A stretch of 64,000 bases of DNA from Syntrophaceae bacterium UBA2188 (GTDB lineage Bacteria; Desulfobacterota; BSN033; UBA1163). Below, piece by piece: positions 7,667 to 16,314 of this stretch. The notes beneath the pieces are model-generated. The model worked only from the letters and a program-made list of their open reading frames with translations, searched no databases and was not told where the DNA came from. Location: NCBI GenBank assembly GCA_002327985.1, contig DCVM01000184.1, forward strand, positions 3,869-67,868, read 5' to 3'. A program made the position numbers and the translations under genes. The stretch's first letter is position 1; each line of letters opens with the position of its first letter.

Positions 7667-9004
7667 TCAGGACCTTTCCTCCCTCACCTTCCTGTAGGAT
7701 TCCATGCTTTCTTCAAAAACCTCTATTCGTTTCATCACTTCAGCAGGATTGAAGAGCCTTAAATCTACAATATCCCCACTTACGATCATCGAAGGGATCT
7801 TCAACTTCTCCTTCATCTTCTCTTGAAGATATAATTGATGCGTGGAGGTACTCCGGCAAGTGAGAGGCAAATGGAAGAAGGCGCCGTCACACTTATATTC
7901 TCTGGCAAATTTTAAAAGGGGATAACCCATATAGCCGTAATATTCCCCTTCTTCTAAGGCATCCTTAAAATAAGCAGTATGGAAATGGAAACTGAATCGA
8001 GCAATATGTTCGAGAGGATCAGAAATCCCGCTTAAGTCAAGAGGCGGAGGAGGATGATAGCCCCAACTTTCGATGACGAAATTCCATCCTCGCTCAGCCA
8101 TATTTTCAAAGACGCTTAAACTATGCCAAGGAGGAAGTTCACTGAAGAGAATGCGGAACTTCTCCTCTGTGTGGATGCTACTAAGTTTATGATCGACCCT
8201 CTCCTTCACCTCCTTCCACATTTCTTTATAGAGAATCAGCGTCTCTGCAGGTTTTCCAGCAAGGAAGAGAGAGGGAGGCATTGCGCTCCAGAAGTCTCGA
8301 GAGTGCATGGGGCAGGGAATGGCTTTACGGAATTCATTAATCTCGAACCAAACCCGGTTCATCTCTTCGATGTCGTAGACGGTTTTTTCCAATCGATCCC
8401 AGTCCATCTTCACTCCTAGAATACGTTCAAGGAAATGGACAAATTCCTTCAACTCCTCAACGATGAATCGAATGCATCGCTCGTAAACCCCGTCTCTGAA
8501 GAGCTCTTTTACTCCAGGAATGGGCATATCCAATACCCAGACAGGAACATCAAGGTATCTCCCCAATGCCTGGAACCATTTATAACGTGCATCGCAACCA
8601 ATGTTCGAAGAGAGGAGGAAGATGGGTTTAGGCATCCCACCAATAGGTGCTTCTGGCGGAATCTTTCCTCCTAATTCCTTAGTCATCCTCGAAACATATC
8701 CAAAACAATTTCTTGCATAGCCACAGAGATGTGAGGGGAAGCCCTCTGCATCAGCTCGATTCAAGTAAGATTCTGCAATTCCTTCTGCCGCACAAACGGC
8801 GCCGAAATTTTCAGGGTAGACGGTCTCTAGCTCAATGGCCCTGAGGATCGGGTCTCCATACCAGGCATTGATCATAGCCCAAGCAACCGGTCTCCCCATT
8901 TGGATCGCTTCGAGACTTTTTTTATAGGTTTCATCAATTTTTGATCGAAGCGGAAGAAATGATTTTAACCTGTTTATATATCTCTTTTTTCCCTCTCCAC
9001 TCAC
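7667..9004 (-). CDS. 2-hydroxyacyl-CoA dehydratase / benzoyl-CoA reductase-type subunit (HgdA/BcrC family)
   Basis: This 445-residue protein pairs with the next gene as the second subunit of an HgdAB/BcrBC-type heterodimer. Features include AAEGIAESYLNRADAEGFPS followed by HLCGYARNCFGY, a second Cys in NIGCDARYKWF and a third in LTCRSTSTHQ, consistent with a three-Cys-ligated [4Fe-4S] cluster. I chose GTG 9004, which follows GGAGG by five bases; the longer TTG start at 9058 would overlap the CoA-transferase gene. Whether the substrate is a 2-hydroxyacyl-CoA or a ring-containing CoA ester is open; neighbouring D-2-hydroxyacid dehydrogenase and class III CoA-transferases favour the former. Confidence 0.87.
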   Translation of the reverse strand: MSGEGKKRYINRLKSFLPLRSKIDETYKKSLEAIQMGRPVAWAMINAWYGDPILRAIELETVYPENFGAVCAAEGIAESYLNRADAEGFPSHLCGYARNCFGYVSRMTKELGGKIPPEAPIGGMPKPIFLLSSNIGCDARYKWFQALGRYLDVPVWVLDMPIPGVKELFRDGVYERCIRFIVEELKEFVHFLERILGVKMDWDRLEKTVYDIEEMNRVWFEINEFRKAIPCPMHSRDFWSAMPPSLFLAGKPAETLILYKEMWKEVKERVDHKLSSIHTEEKFRILFSELPPWHSLSVFENMAERGWNFVIESWGYHPPPPLDLSGISDPLEHIARFSFHFHTAYFKDALEEGEYYGYMGYPLLKFAREYKCDGAFFHLPLTCRSTSTHQLYLQEKMKEKLKIPSMIVSGDIVDLRLFNPAEVMKRIEVFEESMESYRKVREERS

Positions 9005-9023
9005 TATGGCCTCCACGTTACCT

Positions 9024-10262
9024 CTAACTAAAAACTCCTTCCTCAGAAAACTCGACAAACTCCTGATCAGTGAGCCCTAATATTTCAGTGTAAACATTGT
9101 AATTATCTTGACCTAAGCATGGTGCCGCCTGTTTAAGTCCTGATGGGGTCTTTGAGAGTTTGAAAGGAAGACTTTCGACAGCATAAAACCCCATCTCAGG
9201 ATGCTCCAGTTTTCCGAAATGCCCTCGGGCATTCAACTGGGGATCCCCATAAACCCCTTCATTGTTTTGGACGACCCCGGCAGGAACCCGTGCTCCCTGC
9301 ATCTGCTTCATCACTTCTTCAGGAGAGAATTTCTTAGTCCATTCTTCGATCCATTGATCCAGCTCATCTTCATTCTTTTTTCTTCCTGAGGGGGTTTGGA
9401 ATCTTTCGTTTTTCGTCCAATCAGGGTTTGAAAGGACACTGCAAAATGCTTTCCATTCTTCATCGGTGAACACGGCAATGGCACACCAAGCATCCTCTCC
9501 CAGGCAGCGGTAAACGCCATGAGGGGCCGCATAGGGACTTCGATTCCCCATCCGATGATGAATTCTTTGATTCACCCCATAATCGAGAATGAGGGGGGCT
9601 AAGAAATGGATGGCGCATTCATACTGAGAAAGGTCGATATACTGACCTTTCCCTGTCCTGCGACGGTAATCTAGGGCTGCGACCAACGCTGCTGTTCCAA
9701 AGTAGGGTGCGATAAAATCCGTATAGGCACCATAGACCATCGCTGGGCCTCGGTCTGGCCAATTGGTAAGGTGAACAAAACCAGCCAAGGAAGTTAACTG
9801 AACGCCATAACTGGGTTGTTGTGCCCTTGGGCCGGTCTGACCCTGAGCAGAAGTACTCATCATGATCAGGTCAGGATTAATCTTCATCATCTCTTCATAG
9901 CCAAGATTCCACCTCTCGATCACTCCGGGGGTAAAGCTTTCAATCACAATATCGGCCCACTTGACAAGCTTCTCCACAACCGATCGTGCTTTGGGATGGC
10001 TCAAATTGAGGCTTACTCCATACTTATTGGCATTATACTTGGCAAACCAACCACTCCGATTGATCCCAGGTTTATTCTCCTGAAATGGGGGCGTTTGCCT
10101 TAAGGTATCCGGTCTGGTAGAAGATTCAATCTTGATGACCGTTGCCCCATGGTCCGAAAAATATTTTATGATAAACGGACCTGCAGCCAGCCATGCAAAC
10201 TCAGCGATCTTAATTCCCTCAAAAGCTTGTTTAACCACTTCTTTTCTTCTCACCTTTCTCAA
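9024..10262 (-). CDS. Class III CoA-transferase (CaiB/BaiF), catalytic subunit candidate
   Basis: A 412-residue member of the formyl-CoA transferase/CaiB-BaiF family, which moves CoA between carboxylates through an aspartyl-CoA intermediate. The nucleophilic Asp is present at residue 182 (AYTDFIAPYFG), 26 residues before GKGQYIDLSQ. The N-terminal FEGIKIAEFAWLAAGP and KIESSTRPDT segments bind CoA. It starts with TTG, overlapping the stop of the upstream CaiB gene by four bases. Tight pairing with a paralogue that lacks the Asp suggests a heteromeric transferase, as in succinyl-CoA:benzylsuccinate CoA-transferase BbsEF. Confidence 0.9.
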   Translation of the reverse strand: MRKVRRKEVVKQAFEGIKIAEFAWLAAGPFIIKYFSDHGATVIKIESSTRPDTLRQTPPFQENKPGINRSGWFAKYNANKYGVSLNLSHPKARSVVEKLVKWADIVIESFTPGVIERWNLGYEEMMKINPDLIMMSTSAQGQTGPRAQQPSYGVQLTSLAGFVHLTNWPDRGPAMVYGAYTDFIAPYFGTAALVAALDYRRRTGKGQYIDLSQYECAIHFLAPLILDYGVNQRIHHRMGNRSPYAAPHGVYRCLGEDAWCAIAVFTDEEWKAFCSVLSNPDWTKNERFQTPSGRKKNEDELDQWIEEWTKKFSPEEVMKQMQGARVPAGVVQNNEGVYGDPQLNARGHFGKLEHPEMGFYAVESLPFKLSKTPSGLKQAAPCLGQDNYNVYTEILGLTDQEFVEFSEEGVFS

Positions 10263-11497
10263 ATGACTCCATTCTTTTTCAGGGAAATGAGCTCCTCCTT
10301 GGATAACCCCAATCTCTTTTGGTAAATCTCTTCATTATGCTCACCGATGAGGGGAGCTCGATGCCAAGGACCACATGAAGCCTGAGAAAATTTTGCGAAG
10401 GGGCCCGGATAGGTGATGGTCGTTCCCAGTTCTGGATGCTCCAATTCTCTCCAAAATTTCCTTACTGAAAGATGAAGGTCCTTAAGGATGTCTTCGTTCG
10501 TATTGACGGGCAAGAGCTGAATACGTCTTCTGGCCGCTTCTTCACAGAGTTCTGCTTTCGTATGGGCCAAGAAAAATTGACCAATGGGTTTCTCTCCAAG
10601 ATCATATTCCTCTTGGGTTACTTTCCCCAAATCGAGTTCTTCCCAGTTTCTCTTTCGGAGGTAGTCATCGCCCATTCCCTTGCTATCCATCCATTCAACG
10701 AGGGTTTTCATAAATCCTGCCCCGGCCTTCCCACCCATCACTCGAAAGGCAATAAATCCATCTTTGCATGGCCATATTTCTCTCAGCTTGGCACCTGTTG
10801 TGGGTCGGACACGAAGCTGTCCGGTTCGCCCCACCTTGAGTCGATTCATTTCCCAAATCTGAATAATTTCTGCAGTCGTCCATTCCACACACTGTTGGGC
10901 CGAAACATCTACATGCTGTCCTTCACCCACGGTCTCCCGGTAATAATGAGCAATGAGTGTGCCCGCAGCCGCTGCAGCTCCTGCATGCATATAGGACTGA
11001 GGAAAGCTAATTCTCACTGGGGCTCGATCCGAATCACCACAGATATAAAGCATACCCCCTAATCCCCAAACAACGAGGTCTGGTCCCTTAAAATTTTTAT
11101 AGGGGCCATCCTGACCAAAGGGGCTGATTGAAGTCATGATGATTCGCGGGTTGATGCGACTCAAGGCCGAAAATCCCAAATGTTGTTGCTCCATGTAACC
11201 TGGAGAAAAAGATTCGATGACAAAATCAGCCTTCTCAACAAGTCTGAGAAAGATCTTTCTCCCCGCATCTTTTTCTATATTCAGGGTGATACCTTTCTTG
11301 CCGGTGTTGAAAGCAAACCAATAGAGACTCTTTTCAGGGTGAGGAATGTTTTGATAAAATGGACCAATCTGCCTTGAGGGGTCTCCTCCCGGCTTCTCTA
11401 TTTTGATGACCTCTGCACCCAAATCGGCCAGGAGTTTTCCGCAAAGAAATCCCTTCTCATCGGTTAAGTCTAAGGCGAGATAAGGTGCAAGCATCAT
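10259..11497 (-). CDS. Class III CoA-transferase (CaiB/BaiF) with catalytic Asp replaced by Tyr
   Basis: This 412-residue paralogue aligns along its length with the next gene (EVIKIEKPGGDPSR, NTGKKGITLNI, GEGQHVDVS), but the residue matching the nucleophilic Asp is Tyr169 (FPQSYMHAGAAAAA). It should not form the aspartyl-CoA intermediate itself. I infer a structural or CoA-binding subunit in a heteromer with the active partner. I recall that BbsEF has only one subunit carrying the Asp, which would be the same design. The gene begins 6 bases after the thiolase stop. Confidence 0.88.
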   Translation of the reverse strand: MMLAPYLALDLTDEKGFLCGKLLADLGAEVIKIEKPGGDPSRQIGPFYQNIPHPEKSLYWFAFNTGKKGITLNIEKDAGRKIFLRLVEKADFVIESFSPGYMEQQHLGFSALSRINPRIIMTSISPFGQDGPYKNFKGPDLVVWGLGGMLYICGDSDRAPVRISFPQSYMHAGAAAAAGTLIAHYYRETVGEGQHVDVSAQQCVEWTTAEIIQIWEMNRLKVGRTGQLRVRPTTGAKLREIWPCKDGFIAFRVMGGKAGAGFMKTLVEWMDSKGMGDDYLRKRNWEELDLGKVTQEEYDLGEKPIGQFFLAHTKAELCEEAARRRIQLLPVNTNEDILKDLHLSVRKFWRELEHPELGTTITYPGPFAKFSQASCGPWHRAPLIGEHNEEIYQKRLGLSKEELISLKKNGVI

Positions 11498-11503
11498 ACT
11501 TCT

Positions 11504-12676
11504 CTACCTACCAAAGATCGCTACAGCACAGTTGAACTCTCCGGGTTGCCCTCCCTGACAGTGGACTAGTCCGAGTCCTGGATTCTTAACTTGTCTCGGT
11601 CCTGCTCTGAGTAAAAGCTGATTGTATATCTCATAGGTCATACGAAGGCCACTTGCAGCAATAGGGTGACCAAAAGCCTTGAGGCCTCCATCTGTATTGA
11701 CCGGTAAGTTTCCTTTTAGTGTGAAAGCGCCGGCCTCCACGTATTCCTTGGCGCCTCCCTTAGGGCAAAATCCTAAATCTTCATAAGTGACCAATTCAGT
11801 GATGGTAAAGCAATCATGAACCTCTGCCACACTAATCTCCTTTGCAGGATCATGGATGCCAACTTCCCGATAGGCCCTTCTACTTGCTTGGACAGTCTCT
11901 TCCCAGTGGGCAAAATCATAATTCTGGTCGATGGCTCCCAATGCACCAACAGAGACTCCAAATCCTTTAACCAGAATATAATCTTTTTTAAGTGTTCGTG
12001 CGATTTCTGGTGTCGTCACAATGGCGGCGGCGGCTCCGTCTGTCACTCCGCAACAATCGAATAAGCCTAAGGGCCAAGCCACGATAGGGGCCTTCATCAC
12101 CTGTTCTAAGGTGACCTCTTTTTGAAACTGGGCCTTGGGATGGAGGCTACCATTGAAGTGGTTTTTCACAGCGATTTGGGCTATTGCTCTTTTACCCTCT
12201 TCAGGATTTATCTTGAAATGATAAAAATATCTGTTGGCAGCCTGTGCATAGCTCCCAGGCGCTGTCCGGTTCAGAGGGATCTTGGGTCCGGATGGCAATC
12301 CACTGGTGGGTGGAAACAGACCAGAAGCTCCTGAATCCTTCAGCTTCTCCATGCCAACGGCTAAAACGATATCGTATTCCCCTGCAACGACGGCAAAACA
12401 CGCTTCTTTCAGGGCCTCGACACCAGAAGCACACTTGTTTTCCACTCTCGTTGCCGGAATAAAATCTAAACTGATAGGGTAAACCAGACCCGTTGCTGAC
12501 CATGCTGTGGACATGCTTCCTATCCATCCGGCCTGAATCTCTTTAAGATGAATGCCCGCATCCTCCAAAGCCTCGCTTACAGCCTCGACAACGAGATCAT
12601 CGCCACTCTTATCCCAAAGCTCACCAAATTTTGTACAACCCATACCCACGATGGCACATTTATCTTTGATCCCCAT
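11504..12676 (-). CDS. Thiolase (SCP-x/archaeal type), Cys and His intact; module copy 1
   Basis: A 390-residue thiolase-fold protein of the group that works with DUF35 partners. The nucleophile is Cys82 (VENKCASGVEA), and the C-terminal His is in LKAFGHPIAASG. The opening IVGMGCTKFGELWD is shared with the second copy at 23329-24534. It would cleave or condense 3-oxoacyl-CoA. It is preceded by the HMGCS-like/DUF35 fusion gene, 17 bases away, mirroring the archaeal acetoacetyl-CoA thiolase/HMGCS/DUF35 complex and also benzoylsuccinyl-CoA thiolase BbsAB (thiolase plus DUF35 protein). A GGAGGG box precedes the ATG. Confidence 0.9.
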   Translation of the reverse strand: MGIKDKCAIVGMGCTKFGELWDKSGDDLVVEAVSEALEDAGIHLKEIQAGWIGSMSTAWSATGLVYPISLDFIPATRVENKCASGVEALKEACFAVVAGEYDIVLAVGMEKLKDSGASGLFPPTSGLPSGPKIPLNRTAPGSYAQAANRYFYHFKINPEEGKRAIAQIAVKNHFNGSLHPKAQFQKEVTLEQVMKAPIVAWPLGLFDCCGVTDGAAAAIVTTPEIARTLKKDYILVKGFGVSVGALGAIDQNYDFAHWEETVQASRRAYREVGIHDPAKEISVAEVHDCFTITELVTYEDLGFCPKGGAKEYVEAGAFTLKGNLPVNTDGGLKAFGHPIAASGLRMTYEIYNQLLLRAGPRQVKNPGLGLVHCQGGQPGEFNCAVAIFGR

Positions 12677-12692
12677 CCTTCCCTCCTATCGA

Positions 12693-14126
12693 TTAAACGA
12701 TTGGCCTGGGTTTCCATCCATAGTGGACCATCCCGCCGGCGAATTGCTCACGGCGGAAGGTCATCTCTACGGGCGTTCCGATTGTCATCTTTTCTGGTTC
12801 ACCACAATCAGTGAGCCAATTTTGAACCCTTCCCCCCTGATCGAGATCGACCACGACATAGACACTTGGTCGATCCAAATTGGCGGTTAAATGGTCAATG
12901 CTCAGAGTAAAGATTTTCCCTAAGCTTCTCGATAAATTAACTTCCTCAAAATGATCTTTGCTCTTACACTGAATACATACTCTTCGAGCAGGATAGTGAA
13001 CCATACCGCACGCTCTACATTTTGCTCCGTACATGGAAAGTCTTCCTTTATTCTCTCTCCACAGGGCTGGCGGAGTGGGATAAGAGCTCGGTGGTCTTGA
13101 AGAAGGCTGAAGTTGCATCAGTTCTCGAAAGGTCAAATATTTAGTATAACTTGCCAGCTCTTTCTCGTGTCTGAGTTGAGCCTCAACTATTTTCCCATTT
13201 CTTTTCTGAAATGGATGGATCCCTTCAGTGACCGTGAGGATAAAGGCATCCGCTCCATCCCCATAATTGGCCACAAGAAGTTTATCTCCTGGAGAGGCCG
13301 TATCTAAAACAGCTCCCAAAGATAAAAGGACGGAGGCAACGCCTGTATTTCCAACATAATTAAAGAGAGGATCGGCTACGATTTCTTTCGGAGCTTTTAT
13401 CACGCGAGCCAATTCCGCATGTCTTCTGGTGTCAGGTGCATTATAAACCAGCTTTGAAAAGTCTTTCAGTTGAATTCCATATTTGTTTAGAACCCCACGG
13501 ATCACTTCAGACGTCACCCTTAAGTAACCCTCACTGTGGATAAAACGGTCTTCCCAAGATTGAACAAAGGTGTCGCGCTCTGTCCTCCACATATCCATAA
13601 AATTTTCAAAAGTGCCATAATGGCCATCTATGGATGCGATGACGTCTCTGTCTCCTATAAGGAGTGCTCCACCTCCATCGCCGAGGATCTGTTCTAAACT
13701 GCCTCCTGGATAACCAAGACGGAAATCTGCAGCGGTGATCAGAATATTTTCTGATCGATTCGCTTCCATGCTTTGCCAAGCCGTCCTCAAGGCAATGGTG
13801 GCCGCTCTTAAGGAATTCCCATAGTCAGCCGTAAAACAATGATGAGGAAGATCCAATGCCGTGGCCACAATGCTGGCGGACTGTTTCTCTTTGTAGGGAA
13901 AACTGGTTGAAACAAAAAAGAGTCCGGAGATAGATTCTCCTGGGGAACCCACTGTCTTTAAACAATTCATCCCTGCCCCAACCGCCATGGACACTGCATC
14001 TTCATCCCAATTCGCCACTGTTCTCTCGCCAGGTTCAGCAGGGCTTCCGCCCCAGTATTGTGCGATGCTCTGTCTGTTCAATCGCAAAAAAGGGATATGG
14101 ACTCCGTAGGATTTAATACCTATCAT
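12693..14126 (-). CDS. HMG-CoA-synthase-like (inactive) domain fused to zinc-ribbon DUF35; module copy 1
   Basis: The 477-residue protein has two parts. Residues 1-300 align with archaeal HMG-CoA synthase/KAS III proteins, but the catalytic triad is gone: Thr74 replaces Glu (FVSTSFPY), Leu106 replaces Cys (NSLRAAT against archaeal ACKAGT), and Asn229 replaces His (VYNAPD). Residues about 360-477 form a DUF35 OB-fold with zinc ribbon KCRACG and VCIQCK. DUF35 proteins bind CoA esters and bridge thiolase and HMGCS in archaea. Here bridge and dead synthase are one chain beside an intact thiolase. ATG 14126 follows GGGGG; a TTG at 14138 is the longer choice. A scaffold or substrate-channelling role is my inference. 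Confidence 0.85.
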   Translation of the reverse strand: MIGIKSYGVHIPFLRLNRQSIAQYWGGSPAEPGERTVANWDEDAVSMAVGAGMNCLKTVGSPGESISGLFFVSTSFPYKEKQSASIVATALDLPHHCFTADYGNSLRAATIALRTAWQSMEANRSENILITAADFRLGYPGGSLEQILGDGGGALLIGDRDVIASIDGHYGTFENFMDMWRTERDTFVQSWEDRFIHSEGYLRVTSEVIRGVLNKYGIQLKDFSKLVYNAPDTRRHAELARVIKAPKEIVADPLFNYVGNTGVASVLLSLGAVLDTASPGDKLLVANYGDGADAFILTVTEGIHPFQKRNGKIVEAQLRHEKELASYTKYLTFRELMQLQPSSRPPSSYPTPPALWRENKGRLSMYGAKCRACGMVHYPARRVCIQCKSKDHFEEVNLSRSLGKIFTLSIDHLTANLDRPSVYVVVDLDQGGRVQNWLTDCGEPEKMTIGTPVEMTFRREQFAGGMVHYGWKPRPIV

Positions 14127-14159
14127 TTTGACCCCCAAGTTTTAAATCTTCTTTTTCCT

Positions 14160-15038
14160 CTAAGGCTTTGACAACACATCCTTCCAGTAGTGGTAAATCT
14201 TTGCATAACCGGCTCGCACCATGGCTCTTACGAGAGGATGGAGGCGTCCCTTCTCTGGGCCTTGCTCTCTTATGGCATCCTCTTCTGAGGAAGCCCGAAT
14301 GGCCCATCCTCCCACCATATCAACTAACTCAAGGGGACCCATGGGAAGGTTATAACCAAGTTTGAGAGCCTTATCGATCTCCTCGGGGGAAGCAACCCTC
14401 TCCCATACCATTTGGATGGCTTCATCGGTTAAGGCCCGATAGGCCCGATTGGCCAGAAACCCATAGCTCGTGTCTTTGCAGACAACAGGTTCTTTTCCCA
14501 GTCTCTTTGCCAAGCCGCAGGCGACTTCAATGGTTTCATCAGAAGTTCGGGCCCCCCTGACCACTTCAACCAGCCGCATTACAGCTACTGGATTGAAGAA
14601 ATGGATTCCAACTACCTCCTCTGGTCTTTTCGTAGCAGAGGCCATCTCCGAGATGTTCAGATAAGAAGTGTTTGAGGCCAGAATGGCATGGCTTGGAGCA
14701 CTCCCATCCAGTCTCTTGAAGATCTCTTTCTTTAAAGACATCTTTTCTATGACCGCTTCAATCACCAGATCAGCCCCCTTGGAAGCTTCTTCGATGCTCG
14801 TGCTCCCTTTGATTCGATTTACAATATTTTTCTTCTCTTCCGGGGTCAGTTTACCTTTCGAAACAAAGAACCGATCCAATCTGTCTTCAATGTACTGAAA
14901 CCCCTTTCTCACCAGTTCATCATTGATATCCACCATCCATACCTCATAGCCTCCCATGCGGGAAAGGACTTCAGCAATCTGGGCCCCCATGGCGCCTGCT
15001 CCAATGACTGTGGTTTTTTTGATGTCCTGAATCTTCAT
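14160..15038 (-). CDS. 3-hydroxyacyl-CoA dehydrogenase
   Basis: A 292-residue NAD-dependent L-3-hydroxyacyl-CoA dehydrogenase of the HBDH/PaaH type. The Rossmann motif GAGAMGAQIAE starts at residue 11, SNTSYLNISE lies near 120, the catalytic His is in GIHFFNPVAVMRLVEVV, and the substrate domain shows NLPMGPLELVDMVGG. I start it at ATG 15038, after AAGGAGGGGG; the open frame continues upstream only into the MFS gene. It supplies the oxidation step between the crotonases and the thiolases of the same operon. Confidence 0.93.
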   Translation of the reverse strand: MKIQDIKKTTVIGAGAMGAQIAEVLSRMGGYEVWMVDINDELVRKGFQYIEDRLDRFFVSKGKLTPEEKKNIVNRIKGSTSIEEASKGADLVIEAVIEKMSLKKEIFKRLDGSAPSHAILASNTSYLNISEMASATKRPEEVVGIHFFNPVAVMRLVEVVRGARTSDETIEVACGLAKRLGKEPVVCKDTSYGFLANRAYRALTDEAIQMVWERVASPEEIDKALKLGYNLPMGPLELVDMVGGWAIRASSEEDAIREQGPEKGRLHPLVRAMVRAGYAKIYHYWKDVLSKP

Positions 15039-15096
15039 GCCCCCTCCTTCACTTAAAAAGGTTATGTTCCATTCGACTTTCTTACAGCCCCCTTCC

Positions 15097-16314
15097 CTAT
15101 CGGCTTCCATGAGAACGAGAAATCTTTCCTGGAGGTCTGAGAAGTGAAGCAGAAATGACCGCGGCAATGGTTGCGATAATGCAAACGATCACCATACCGT
15201 TATAAGAATGGGTGGTATCGTAAATATATCCTCCAAGGTAAGGACCAATCGCTACACCGATCCCAGCTAAAATGACAGCAAATCCCAAGATGGAACCTGT
15301 GGCTTTGAAACCAAAGTAGTCAGCAGGGAAAGCGGCAATCACACCCGTCCATCCTCCTGAACTGAGCCCAAATAAAACCGCAAAGATAAAAAGCATCCAT
15401 ACCTCCGTAGAAAAGAGAAGCCAAATGAAAGCGATGGATTGAAAGATGAACTCAGTAATGAGGATCCTTTTTCTCCCCACTTTATCCGAGAAAAAACCCG
15501 CGCTGATTCTTCCAATGAGACTTGTCGCTCCAATCACCCCACCTAAAATCCCGGCGGTCATTAGTGGCATTCCTCGATCTGTAGCTAGCGGGACAATATG
15601 GATAATCAACGCCCATAGGGCAAGGGCAATGAAGAGCCAAGAAAAGCCAAGGGCCCAAAATGCTAAAGTCCGGAAGGCCTCGGAAAATGAAAGTCCTTCA
15701 AGTTTTCCAGATTCCGCGGATTCACGAGGAACTTCTTTCATAAACTTCACAATCGGTATGAAGATTACCCAGGCAAGGATCCCTAAGACGGTGTAAGCCT
15801 TTCTCCACCCAAAGGATGAGATCAACCACGCGCACAGAGGAGAAAAAATTAACGATCCGGCCCCTAGCCCTGCAGCGGTGAGCCCTATGGCCAAACCTCT
15901 TTTAGCCTTAAACCATCGTGAAACGCTTGACATAACTGGAGTATAAACACTCGCAATCCCTATCGAAAAAAGAACTCCGTAGAAGAGGTAGAGATCCCAG
16001 ATGGTCGTGACATATCTCATCAGAATCACTGATAGCCCAAGGCAAAAGCCTCCTATGGCCAGGACAAGCTTTGGACCAAATCGATCACAGATCTTTCCAG
16101 CAAAAAGAGCCAAGAGATTATGGAAGATGGCATAAAATCCGAACGGTCCCGCTGTCACAGACCGGCTCCATCCGAATTCGTTACTCATCGGCTTAAAAAA
16201 AATACCGTATGCATAGACCAGACCAAAGCCCACAAGGTTGGCTAAAAAAGCCATAGCGACAACGATCCATCCATAGTAAGAAAACTCAAATTCTTCTGAG
16301 CGAGATTGAGTCAA
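15097..16314 (-). CDS. MFS transporter, monocarboxylate/oxalate-formate type
   Basis: A 405-residue membrane protein with about 12 hydrophobic segments, beginning at YYGWIVVAMAFLANLVGFGL. The YYGW opening followed by a SRSVTAGPFG-like segment and the inter-repeat DRFGPK signature are typical of MFS monocarboxylate (MCT-like) and OFA carriers. It probably imports an organic acid across the inner membrane. The start is TTG with GGGG five bases upstream, overlapping the 2-hydroxyacid dehydrogenase stop by four bases. The coupling to a 2-hydroxyacid dehydrogenase suggests a hydroxy- or oxo-acid as cargo, which is an inference. Confidence 0.88.
   Translation of the reverse strand: MTQSRSEEFEFSYYGWIVVAMAFLANLVGFGLVYAYGIFFKPMSNEFGWSRSVTAGPFGFYAIFHNLLALFAGKICDRFGPKLVLAIGGFCLGLSVILMRYVTTIWDLYLFYGVLFSIGIASVYTPVMSSVSRWFKAKRGLAIGLTAAGLGAGSLIFSPLCAWLISSFGWRKAYTVLGILAWVIFIPIVKFMKEVPRESAESGKLEGLSFSEAFRTLAFWALGFSWLFIALALWALIIHIVPLATDRGMPLMTAGILGGVIGATSLIGRISAGFFSDKVGRKRILITEFIFQSIAFIWLLFSTEVWMLFIFAVLFGLSSGGWTGVIAAFPADYFGFKATGSILGFAVILAGIGVAIGPYLGGYIYDTTHSYNGMVIVCIIATIAAVISASLLRPPGKISRSHGSR

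Noticed and set aside
10472..11062. 196-residue plus-strand frame
   Set aside because: Lies wholly inside the Asp-less CaiB gene on the other strand and has no recognisable motif.
12693..14126. Annotation as active HMG-CoA synthase (mevalonate pathway)
   Set aside because: All three catalytic residues are substituted and no other mevalonate gene is present.
15039..15167. 43-residue extension of the 3-hydroxyacyl-CoA dehydrogenase
   Set aside because: It overlaps the MFS gene, while ATG 15038 has a strong ribosome site and starts directly before the Rossmann motif.
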